From a virus: a stretch of DNA of 51,767 bases. The stretch spans positions 1 through 51,767 of the IMG/VR virus record IMGVR_UViG_3300032213_001715, one strand, 5' to 3'. The notes under the pieces were generated by a model, which saw only the letters and a program-made list of their open reading frames with translations, made no database searches and was not told where the DNA came from. Within the stretch, counting starts at the first letter, position 1. The number at the start of each line of letters is the position of its first letter. The translations under genes were made by a program, and so were the position numbers. Positions 33,131-41,900 of this stretch are shown here, one piece after another.

Positions 33131-33163
33131 AAAAAAGGGGATAACATTTCTGTTTCCCCTTTT
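33131..33163 (-). terminator. Rho-independent terminator after the tail tube gene
   Basis: On the coding strand AAAAGGGGA and TCCCCTTTT pair. An inner AACA/TGTT stem is capped by a GAAA tetraloop (one bulged A), and the hairpin is followed by a T run. It lies 16 bases after the tail tube stop codon, so tube mRNA probably ends here and accumulates as a short, strongly expressed message. Confidence 0.9.
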
Positions 33164-33179
33164 AATTATCTTATTAAGA

Positions 33180-33671
33180 TTAGAATTCTAATATTGCGTA
33201 ATCATATGTAAGTTCAAGTGTGATTGTAGTAGGGTCTGTAGCATTTGACCAATCCAAATCACCGAAGTTCGCTGATGTGATAAATGCTCCTTTTAATTTC
33301 CACTGCTCAATCTTATCACCTACTGGACCTAACATATAGAAATCCACATCCTTCTTATAGAACTCTGCGTATCCATCTCTACCTGTTAATGATTCATGTG
33401 ATGTTCTCACCCACTCCATTACCGCTTGTGCTCCAGAAGGAACAATTGGGTCGTAAAGTGTAATTTCTAACGTAGACCAATCGCCTTTTCCTTTTAACTT
33501 TCTTTTGATGTTAATATGGTCTAATACCACAGGTTCAAAAGTGATTGTAGGTCTGTTACCAGCTTTCACTAAATATGAAGGGATACCGTCTATTTCGAAG
33601 ATGAATCTATTTTTCATCTTAGGTTCGAAATTGGTATAAAACATTTCGTTAAATTCTAATACTTCTGCCAT
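33180..33671 (-). CDS. gp19: tail tube protein (T4 gp19-like)
   Basis: The 163-aa protein has the size and pattern of gp19: KMKNRFIFEIDGIPSYLVKAGNRPTITFEPVVLDH-type beginning, then KGDWSTLEITLYDPIVPSGAQAVMEWV, a loop with GYAEFYKKDVDFYMLGP, and a final TTITLELTYDYAIL strand that completes the beta-sandwich ring. It lies directly after the sheath gene, as in all contractile phages. It is flanked by its own late-type box and a strong terminator, consistent with the many copies needed per tail. Confidence 0.93.
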   Translation of the reverse strand: MAEVLEFNEMFYTNFEPKMKNRFIFEIDGIPSYLVKAGNRPTITFEPVVLDHINIKRKLKGKGDWSTLEITLYDPIVPSGAQAVMEWVRTSHESLTGRDGYAEFYKKDVDFYMLGPVGDKIEQWKLKGAFITSANFGDLDWSNATDPTTITLELTYDYAILEF

Positions 33672-33686
33672 TTTTTATTTCTTTTA

Positions 33687-33695
33687 TATAAATAT
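33687..33695 (-). promoter_or_regulatory. late-type promoter box for tail tube
   Basis: The coding strand reads GATATTTATATAAAAG, 15 bases from box to ATG, the shortest spacing among the late boxes. It lies in the 36-base gap after the sheath gene. Confidence 0.6.
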
Positions 33696-33707
33696 CAATT
33701 ATCGAAA

Positions 33708-36047
33708 TTATACACTAAATGATGCTCCTGTCGGTAAGATGTTGAAATCAATTACGATGAATTCAGCTGTCTTAGCAGGTTGTAAAAACACAGAACCTTG
33801 TAATATGTTTCTGTCGATTACATCTGGTGTATTATTTGTCTCATCCATAACCACTCTAAATGCGTAAAGTCCTTGTCTTTGTTGAACTGCTTCTAAGTAA
33901 GGGTTTACAGTATTTAAGAATTTACTTCTTGTTTGTGCCGTATTTTGTTCGAACACTAAGAATCTTGAAGTAGATGCAACAAACTTCTTTAAGTTAATTA
34001 ACAATCTTCTTACGTTGATTCTATCTAATGCAGATGCTTTATCTTGTAAAGTTTTCTGTCCAAATGCACTAATACCTTGTCCAGGAAATGTTGCGATTGG
34101 ATTTACTTTACCTTCATATAATGTATCTCTCTCTGATTGAGTTAATCTGTTCAATACTTGAACTGCTCCTGCAATACCACCTCTATTTAAACCAGCTGGT
34201 GCGAACCACTCAGCACCTAATCTATCGTTTTGTGCATATGTTCCTGCCAATAATACTGATGGTGGAACTGCTACTAATTTATTAGTATTTACATCAATTG
34301 TTTTAATCCATGGATAGTAAGTAGCTACATAGTTTGAATCTTCTCCTGCCGCTTGCTCAACTGCTTCTGAAATAGTAGCACTTGCACCAGCAAAATCTGC
34401 AATGTAGAATACATCTTCTCTTTCTTGACAAATATCAATTCCTTTAGTTGATACATAAGGGTGATATTGTCTGATAATACCAGGAGTAACTAATAAGTTG
34501 ATATCATATTCATCAGGGTTTTGAATAGCATTTAATGCTTTAGCATAAGCTACTGAACCACTTGTTAATGATGTTGAACAATTGAATCCTTGTGTATTAA
34601 TACCAGTAATATCTTCACCTTTGTTAATTAATATAGTTGGGTCAATTCCATCAAATCCACCTTGAAACGCTATTGTGAAATTTCTCATAGCAAGTTGTAT
34701 TGAAGAATCTGAACCAGATAATTCAACTGAAGGTAATCCTAATCCATATGCCCCCGCAGTTACACCTTTAGTGTTATCTAACCCAAATGAATAGTTAGCA
34801 CCATTTCCAGCACCTACAGGTATTGGTTTTAAGTAGTTAAGGTTATTATCGGATACTATTGCAGTTTCAAAATCAAATCCACTTGAGAATATTGATGAAC
34901 TGAATGAAGCTGATGTATATGTTACAATAGGGAAGAATGTGCTTAAATCTCCATCAACTAAGCCCGTACAATTAATTGGTAATTCATACTTATCATGTCC
35001 AAAAGGAATAGCAGTTACAGGATATGTAGTAGTTGTCATTTCAACTCTAATAAACTTACTTCTATTCTCATAATCTCCTGTTTCAGTAATTTTACCTACT
35101 GCATCAATTGTTATAGTTTTATCACCAATTCTTCTTCCAATAAAATTTGGAGAAGCTGGGTCTAATGTTAAATTATTATATTGTTCTAATATTGTTTTTC
35201 TCTTATCTGTATCACCAAATGCTCTTAATACTAAACTGAATGTTCCATAATCTGAACCATTTGAAGATTTAATGTTAGAAATTTGAACTTTAAATCTTGT
35301 ATTCTCTGAATTACCATCTGATACAGTGTGAACTCTAAATAAGTTGTATCGAGTTGTTCCATTATATTTCTGTGATTGAATATATGGAGTGGAAGCAAAT
35401 GTCGCATCCGAAGTAAAGTCCTGGTCTACTAATGTATCTGAAGGTGCTGCAAAAACTACATCACCATCAATAACTGAAGATGATAAAGCGGTTGTAGTGT
35501 GGTCAAAATAAGTATAAGTATATGCCAGTCTGTTAAATGAAGGTGAAGTTCCTAATACATCATCGATTGAATCTGCTGAACTCTTTTTCATGTCCATTCT
35601 ATACTGATTTCCTGAACCAGTAATAGAGAATACTCCAAACTCAGCTGCACCAACTAATGTACTATTATTTATAGTGAACGATGCAGAATTTGCAGATGAA
35701 CTATGTGCCAATACTGCCACAATTTGTTTATTTCCAGTAGTATTATCCAATGCAACAACTGCTAATGAACCCTTCTGTTTGTAACCACCAATTCCACCAA
35801 CTCTTACAACAGTTACAGCACCAGCATCTCTTAGATAGTTCTGAACTGCATATCCTGTGTAGTAATCTTTTGGAGTACCGAAAATACTTTCATATTCGGC
35901 CTGTGTTGTTATTAAAGTAGGAATGAAAGCCGGTCCCTTTTCAGTTGGTCCAACTATCGCTGCTCCTATTTGCGATATACCTTGTGGTAAAAAAGAAAGG
36001 TCGTTTTCTCTCGTAAATACCCCAGGTGATACAATTTTTTCTGCCAT
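33708..36047 (-). CDS. gp18: tail sheath protein (T4 gp18-like)
   Basis: The 779-aa protein begins MAEKIVSPGVFTREND, the characteristic sheath N terminus. GAAIVGPTEKGPAFIPTLIT and an ESIFG/YAVQNYLRDAGAVTVVRV block follow. The C-terminal part (RLTQSERDTLYEGKVNPI, GQGISAFGQKTL, INVRRLLINLKKFVASTSRFLVFE, FRVVMDETNNTPDVIDRN) is the conserved core that interlocks subunits. The centre (about 150-480) is a beta-rich, Ser/Thr-rich insertion making it longer than T4 gp18 (659 aa), probably an outward-facing domain. It identifies a contractile tail. Confidence 0.96.
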   Translation of the reverse strand: MAEKIVSPGVFTRENDLSFLPQGISQIGAAIVGPTEKGPAFIPTLITTQAEYESIFGTPKDYYTGYAVQNYLRDAGAVTVVRVGGIGGYKQKGSLAVVALDNTTGNKQIVAVLAHSSSANSASFTINNSTLVGAAEFGVFSITGSGNQYRMDMKKSSADSIDDVLGTSPSFNRLAYTYTYFDHTTTALSSSVIDGDVVFAAPSDTLVDQDFTSDATFASTPYIQSQKYNGTTRYNLFRVHTVSDGNSENTRFKVQISNIKSSNGSDYGTFSLVLRAFGDTDKRKTILEQYNNLTLDPASPNFIGRRIGDKTITIDAVGKITETGDYENRSKFIRVEMTTTTYPVTAIPFGHDKYELPINCTGLVDGDLSTFFPIVTYTSASFSSSIFSSGFDFETAIVSDNNLNYLKPIPVGAGNGANYSFGLDNTKGVTAGAYGLGLPSVELSGSDSSIQLAMRNFTIAFQGGFDGIDPTILINKGEDITGINTQGFNCSTSLTSGSVAYAKALNAIQNPDEYDINLLVTPGIIRQYHPYVSTKGIDICQEREDVFYIADFAGASATISEAVEQAAGEDSNYVATYYPWIKTIDVNTNKLVAVPPSVLLAGTYAQNDRLGAEWFAPAGLNRGGIAGAVQVLNRLTQSERDTLYEGKVNPIATFPGQGISAFGQKTLQDKASALDRINVRRLLINLKKFVASTSRFLVFEQNTAQTRSKFLNTVNPYLEAVQQRQGLYAFRVVMDETNNTPDVIDRNILQGSVFLQPAKTAEFIVIDFNILPTGASFSV

Positions 36048-36082
36048 GTTATCTTTATTTAAAAATTTTTAGATTTCCTCTA

Positions 36083-36091
36083 TATAAATAT
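36083..36091 (-). promoter_or_regulatory. late-type promoter box for tail sheath
   Basis: The coding strand reads TTTTGATATTTATATAGAGG, with the box 35 bases before the ATG. Confidence 0.6.
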
Positions 36092-36111
36092 CAAAAGAAA
36101 CTTCCAAAATA

Positions 36112-36363
36112 TTACTGAATTGGTTTAAATTCTCCGGTAATCAAATCTATATTCCCTTCTCCGTAATTATTCTTTAATTTTTCGAATAATACTTCCTCTT
36201 TTTTCTGAATTTCTTTAAGGGATGTGTAGTTTGATTCGTTCTCTTCTTCCAATTCTTTTATTCTCGATTGAATAGAACCAATACTTGCAAAGACGTTTGC
36301 AAATTCATTTCGTAACTGAACTATTTCATTTAGTTCATCTTGAGATAACAATTTGTTTTCCAT
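36112..36363 (-). CDS. small coiled-coil protein upstream of sheath (83 aa)
   Basis: The first ~60 residues are a continuous charged heptad-type helix (LNEIVQLRNEFANVFASIGS, then SRIKELEEENES). The end is NLDLITGEFKPIQ-like, seen here as YGEGNIDLITGEFKPI. Similar short coiled-coil proteins occur next to sheath genes in T4-like phages, but no function is known. It has its own late-type box and lies 64 bases upstream of the sheath start. Confidence 0.6.
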   Translation of the reverse strand: MENKLLSQDELNEIVQLRNEFANVFASIGSIQSRIKELEEENESNYTSLKEIQKKEEVLFEKLKNNYGEGNIDLITGEFKPIQ

Positions 36364-36395
36364 TTTTTAGTTTGTTTTTAATTATGGTATATATC

Positions 36396-36404
36396 TATAA
36401 ATAT
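36396..36404 (-). promoter_or_regulatory. late-type promoter box for 83-aa gene
   Basis: The coding strand reads TAATATTTATAGATA, 32 bases before the ATG. It overlaps the stop codon of the 61-aa gene and is preceded by GTTACGGAAATAT (36409-36421), shared with the box at 22402-22410. Confidence 0.6.
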
Positions 36405-36589
36405 TAGGATATTTCCGTAACCTTATATTTAGCACCAAAATTATCCAAACTTTCTAATTCTTCCTTCTTTTCTGTAGCTTCCACCTCTGTTTCGAAGACC
36501 TCAATCCCTTCAAATGTATAATCTTTGGAAACATAAATCCTTTCGATTACATTTCCTTCACTCACTAATTGTTTTGTTATCTTAAACAT
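36404..36589 (-). CDS. small hypothetical protein (61 aa)
   Basis: A short beta-rich acidic protein: MFKITKQLVSEGNVIERIYV, then YTFEGIEVFETEVEATEKKEEL and KYKVTEIS. It is coded on the same strand, 14 bases after the Hint-domain gene, so it is probably expressed. No family or function recognised. Confidence 0.5.
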   Translation of the reverse strand: MFKITKQLVSEGNVIERIYVSKDYTFEGIEVFETEVEATEKKEELESLDNFGAKYKVTEIS

Positions 36590-36603
36590 ATTATATTATT
36601 TTA

Positions 36604-37902
36604 TTATCCCGTTGCAGTTGAGCCGAACCCACTTTGTAATCCTGCAAAATTTGTTTTAGCTCTTGCAAAGATAGTAGCCCCAGTCTTATAATTTAAAGTA
36701 TTAGAACTATATGCAGTGAAAGTTGCTAATATAGTTGCAAATCCACTATCAGATGCTATTTGTATATCATATGAATAGTTTGCTGTAATAGCAGTTGAAC
36801 CAGGAGAAACTACTGCTGAATTCGTACTTAATGTTAAAGCCTTATATGCATCTCCTCCAATAGTTGCCGCCGCAATTGATATAGTTGGGTTGGTTGATAT
36901 AGAATACCCCGCCAAAGAGTTTGCACCCTTATTGTGGGTAACGAATCCATTTACTATGTATGTATCCACATCTTCAACATCTATCGATACAACCTCTAAT
37001 GTGGATGATTGTACCTCATTCGCAATTATCTCTACTTCCTCTATTTCGTTCTCACCCAATACTTTTATTAATCTGTCTCCAGGTTGAAGTAATCCTAATG
37101 GTTTGAATTTATAAACTTCTTCGTTTATATCAAATATCATCATAGGATGTTCACCATTTCCTCTAACATCACCCTTTGTAGTTCGTACTATATTCCATCT
37201 ATCTACGAATGTATATGCAACATCTTTTACATAAGCAGGAACTAATATTCCTCCTGGTGTATAATATTCCCAATCATAAAAATTGAAATCATCCACTTGT
37301 TGAAAATGTGGAGGGAAATATGCTTTTACAACATCCTCTTCTACTAAATCACCTGCTTTCTTAAATGTACCATCCCACATCTCAATCATCTCATCTAAAT
37401 GCAAACATAATCCACTAGCTCCAGCATAATCATCTACATTGTAAATGGTTTTTGTCATAGCTACGTTATAGTTAGATGCCTGGTCGTTATAAAGGTCTCT
37501 AAATGTTGCAGTTAAGGTTCTAGCAGTTGGTGCAGCTAATGTAGATGAATTACCTACCGCCGCCGCAGTTACAGATGGATTATAAGGAGGAAGAGATTGA
37601 ATTGTAAACTCTGCTCCTACTGATAAACTCCATGTGAAATTATTATATTGAGAACCAACCCTACTTAAAAAACGCGTTCCCGCATTTGTAAAGTTCATAT
37701 TAAATGTTTCCGCAGTTGATTCCTTTACATATGTGAATCCTGATATAGTTGAACCCACCGCATCTATTGTGAAATCCGAAAATGCAATTGGACCGGTAGT
37801 TGTTCCTGCCGCAGTAGCAATGGAGTAGTTAGAAGTAGCCGTATTACCCGTCGCTGCTTTTAAATTCGATAATTCTAAATTGTCTCCCTGAACTCTAGGC
37901 AT
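36604..37902 (-). CDS. virion-like protein interrupted by a Hint (intein-like) domain
   Basis: The 432-aa protein has a Thr/Ser/Ala-rich N-terminal part (LSNLKAATGNTATSNYSIA), typical of phage fibre-associated proteins, a Hint domain, and a C-terminal fibronectin-like beta domain (TISIAAATIGGDAYKALT). The Hint domain starts at C166 (GLCLHLDEMIEMWDGT) and shows a block-B-type His (GNGEHP, H252). It ends VDTYIVNGFVTHN with H323-N324. The residue after Asn is Lys325, not Cys/Ser/Thr, so canonical protein splicing is not expected. Self-cleavage, as in bacterial intein-like domains, is possible. The start overlaps the end of the glycosyltransferase gene by 8 bases. Confidence 0.8.
   Translation of the reverse strand: MPRVQGDNLELSNLKAATGNTATSNYSIATAAGTTTGPIAFSDFTIDAVGSTISGFTYVKESTAETFNMNFTNAGTRFLSRVGSQYNNFTWSLSVGAEFTIQSLPPYNPSVTAAAVGNSSTLAAPTARTLTATFRDLYNDQASNYNVAMTKTIYNVDDYAGASGLCLHLDEMIEMWDGTFKKAGDLVEEDVVKAYFPPHFQQVDDFNFYDWEYYTPGGILVPAYVKDVAYTFVDRWNIVRTTKGDVRGNGEHPMMIFDINEEVYKFKPLGLLQPGDRLIKVLGENEIEEVEIIANEVQSSTLEVVSIDVEDVDTYIVNGFVTHNKGANSLAGYSISTNPTISIAAATIGGDAYKALTLSTNSAVVSPGSTAITANYSYDIQIASDSGFATILATFTAYSSNTLNYKTGATIFARAKTNFAGLQSGFGSTATG
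36931..37407 (-). other. Hint domain coding segment (159 codons)
   Basis: Covers C166 to N324 of the 432-aa protein. N-terminal splice block, central His block and C-terminal HN are all in the expected order. There is no homing-endonuclease insertion (a LAGLIDADG or HNH block is absent), making it a mini-Hint. Confidence 0.8.
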
Positions 37903-38908
37903 TATATAAGTTTGTTAATTGTTCCTTCCAATTTTGTTTGGTATCAAAACGTTGTGCTAATAAATATTTAAATTTATCAAACTCCTCTTTTTTCTCTTTA
38001 TATGTAAGATACCCAATACTATCATAAATATCTTTAAATTCTTCTTTAGTACCAGCTCTAAATTTATAAGGTATATCCTCACACCAATCTTTTGATATAA
38101 TCGGTAGTTTTCCCCAATCTAAACTTTGAAATATGGAGAACCCAAATGGCTCAGCAGAAAATGCACAATGAGATACACCCCAATCCATACCATAATATAT
38201 TTCTTCAAATGGGCTTTCATATTGAATTTGTTTTAAGTTCTTAAAGTTTATATCAGTTGTATGCTTCCAAGTCTTCTGAAAGGTTCTTATATTAGTAAAC
38301 ATAAATCCTCCCAATTGGTCTAAATAATGTGGGTTCTTTCTACTCTCACATCTCGCAGTAAATCCTATAAAGTTTGAATCAGATAACTCTTTATTATGAG
38401 TGAATTCATAATACGATGGGATATTAACTGCTCCTTCAAACTTCTCTCCTTTTAATTCATACAACCCTATCCATACTTTGTTTTTAGCATATGATAGTAT
38501 TTCACTTTCCCACTTTTGAGAATAATAAGGAGTCCAACCAAATGGTAAATCACTTATCCCAGTTTCTACTACAACTTTATCTAAACAATTGTGGATTATA
38601 TAGGAATGTATCTTATCTTTATTCTCTTCTATTAATTCCAAAGGAGTGTAGTGAGCATGTAATATATTAACTCTCCTACACTCCTTAAACTTTTCTTCAA
38701 AAATATCTCTGTGATTTCCGGTTTCATCATTATACCAATAGTGTTCGATTGGTATATCAAAATTAAAATCAGTTGGTTTAGTTCTATAAATAAGTAAAAC
38801 TGGATGAGTGCTTAAGTCTTTACTTACTTCACTCAACCAGTTGTTTACCCAAATATCTACTCCCGTACTGATTTTACCTATTCCTGTGGTAAAATAAACA
38901 TCGTACAT
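37895..38908 (-). CDS. glycosyltransferase, GT-B fold, beside tail fibres
   Basis: The 337-aa protein has a Gly-rich N-terminal segment (YFTTGIGKISTGVDIWVNNWL) and NILHAHYTPLELI, an acceptor-domain pattern. Its C-terminal signature is SAEPFGFSIFQSLDWGKLPIIS, the E-x7-(E/Q) region with G-x-(L/P)-P of GT4-type enzymes. NFIGFTARCESRKNPHYLDQL matches the usual R-x(3)-KN/KG turn. It lies between the 2879-aa fibre and the Hint protein. Modification of a fibre or virion protein is therefore a reasonable inference. It is not closely similar to the other glycosyltransferase at 6149-7258. Confidence 0.75.
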   Translation of the reverse strand: MYDVYFTTGIGKISTGVDIWVNNWLSEVSKDLSTHPVLLIYRTKPTDFNFDIPIEHYWYNDETGNHRDIFEEKFKECRRVNILHAHYTPLELIEENKDKIHSYIIHNCLDKVVVETGISDLPFGWTPYYSQKWESEILSYAKNKVWIGLYELKGEKFEGAVNIPSYYEFTHNKELSDSNFIGFTARCESRKNPHYLDQLGGFMFTNIRTFQKTWKHTTDINFKNLKQIQYESPFEEIYYGMDWGVSHCAFSAEPFGFSIFQSLDWGKLPIISKDWCEDIPYKFRAGTKEEFKDIYDSIGYLTYKEKKEEFDKFKYLLAQRFDTKQNWKEQLTNLYNA

Positions 38909-38909
38909 C

Positions 38910-41900
38910 TTATAACCCTCTTGCTCTTTTTAAATTTTCTACTTCTGATTTTAAGTTATCGATTTGTACTTGTTGCTCTTTCATACCTTCAATAAGAAGT
39001 GCAACTAACTTATCATACTTAACCGCTTTATATCCACTTTCTCTAGTCTGAACTAATTCTGGAAGTATCTCCTCAATTTCTTGTGCGATAACTCCAATAT
39101 CATGTCCTTCGTGTCCATGTAATTCAACGTTTGAAATCCAATCGAATTCATATCCACCTATTTTTAATACCTTAGCCAACGCGTTTGGTATATTTTTGAT
39201 GTTTTCTTTGAATCTTCTATCTGATGAAGAGTAAGCTACGATATCATTTGCCGCATCTATTCTACCACTTGTACCACTCGCCGCTACACCGATACCTAAT
39301 GAACCAAATCTTACGTTTGATGTAGTACCAATATCCTGAGGTAATGCCAATGAAGCAGTCATACCACCATTTGCAATAATACCACTTACGGTAATTTGAT
39401 TACTTGCACCTGTTATATTTACAACTCTTGGGATATTAGCTATATTAACTGTCAAATATCCAGTTGATGAATTGATTGTAGCATCTCCATTTATCCACGC
39501 TGCAATTGTACCTCTAGCTCCATTAGTGAAATGTGCAGAACCTGTATTCATTGCAACTGAATCAGCCGCAACTGAAATACCATCCCCTGCGCCTACCGCT
39601 AAAGTATGAGCAATACCTTCACCACTTGTCGCACCACCGGTTAAACCAGCACCAGCGTTAATACTTGCAACATAATCTCCCGTTGTATCAGTTCCTAAAG
39701 CAATTGAATTTGCTTGAATTGTAGCAGTACCATCGGATGCAACTAATACATCTCCTTTGATATAAGATACAACCGCCTGCTGAGAACCTGATTGGAAATG
39801 AACTGACTGTGTATCAATTGCTAATGTGGTGTCAATTTGGTTACGGAATACCGAACCACTCAAACCACTACCAGCAATTACATTATATTGTAAATCTCCT
39901 TTATAAACAGTTGCACTTACTTCACCTCTAAAGTTGGAAGCCGATGCACTTACAAATCCACTCGCTGAGAAGTGATTTGATGCGGTTACAGAACCTGTTA
40001 CTCTTAAGTTGTTTGAGAACCATGCGGTAGAACCTGTAATTGGTCCCCAGAATGATGATGTTCCTAAACTACCTTCTCCGTATATTCTTAACCCACTTGC
40101 ACTTACATATCCACTCGCGGATATATCATTATTAAATATCGCTAATCCATCATGAATAGAACTTGCAGTTACTCTAAAGTTTCCGTTTACTTGTAATCCA
40201 CTACCTGATATAGCTCCACTTGCAGAGATTGTACTTCTTACGGTTGTTGCACCAATAATCAATGCAGTTCCGTCTATTTGTGTATTAGTAAGACCTCTAA
40301 TCTCACCTGCTGACCAAATACCACTACCTGTGATACCCTTACTAGCAGAGATGTATTCCTTTCCTACGATATTTCCAACTACTTCTAATGCACCATTTAT
40401 ATTAGTAGCATTCTGTACATACAATGCTGATGCGGAAACAGTTCCACTTGATGTAACATCTCCTCTAAATGAAGTATTACCAATTATCATCAACCCACTT
40501 GCACTTATCTGCCCACTTGCACTAATATGATTAAGTGATGATGTTTGTGATACTAATAGCGTTGATGAAGTAACTGCTCCATTTACAAATAAGTTATTAC
40601 CCAATCTCATATTACCCTCAGCGTTTGACCAAGAGAAGAATAAGTTAGCACCACTTATGAATAAACCTGCTCCGTTTGCAGCAACCGATGTAGTAGAACC
40701 ACTAGCGATTTCAATTAAACGGTCTTCAATTTTTAAATCAGAGATTTGTAATTGAGTTGTTGTACCCAATACATTCAAATCACCTTGTATAGTTGTTACA
40801 GATGAAACTCCTGTTCCTACAACGGTTATAGCACTTTTCAATGAAGAAGAATAAACTTCTAATGCACCGGTTGATTGGTTAACTCCATTTCTAAATGCAG
40901 TTAAGTTAATACCATTTATTGTACTTGCGTTGAAATCACCATTTATAGTGAAATCTTTATCTAAGTACATATACTGCTCAGGATGGTCCCAATAGAAATT
41001 AACATTAGCACCACTTATGAATAAACCAGCTTTATCTGATTGAGCAGAAGTTGTAGAACCACTATTTATTTCAATTTGCTTATCCTTAACTTGTAATCTA
41101 TCAACTCTTAATTCAGCTAAAGTACCTCTAACTTGTAAGTTGTTGAATATAATCAAATCACCATTACTTTCAGATACCGCAGTTCTTAATGATGAAGTAT
41201 ATGCGTTTATTGATGAAGAGAATGTATTATGTGCAGGTGCAAATTGAGAAATCTTAGTACCATCTACAGAACCACTAACTTCTACATTTCCTTCAACGTA
41301 GATAGTTTTATTGTAGTTCATACTCTGTGATTGGTGTGACCAACTAAAGAAGAAGTTCGCACCACTAAAGAATAATCCAGCTCCATCAGCTGCAGCAGAA
41401 TCAATTGCTCCACTAGCTATTTCAATGAATGCATCTTTAAATTTAACATCAGTAGATTCTATAAATGTTTTAGAACCCGTTACTCTTAAATTACCATGTA
41501 CTATTAAATCACTTCCACTTGCAGATATTGCAGTTTTAAGAGAAGAAGTATATGAATTCAATCCAGCTAATTCTATTTTAGTGGATGAAGTAAATGCGTT
41601 AACAGATGAACTAAATTCAAATCCAAACTCTCTTATTTGGTCAGATGAACTGATTACTAATTCCGTATTTAACTTTTTCTTAACACCATCTAAAAAGTGA
41701 ACTGAGCCTGTCGCTAATTTAACCTCAGCATTTTGACTACCACTGTATATAAAGTTATCGATACCATCATCGGTACTACCACTTATTTGGAATGATAAAT
41801 TCGCTGAACCTGTGAATGAACCTGTGAATGAACCCGTTAAGAATCCATTACCACTAAATGAACCGGTTGCACTTAATGAATTGAATATTGATAATGATGT

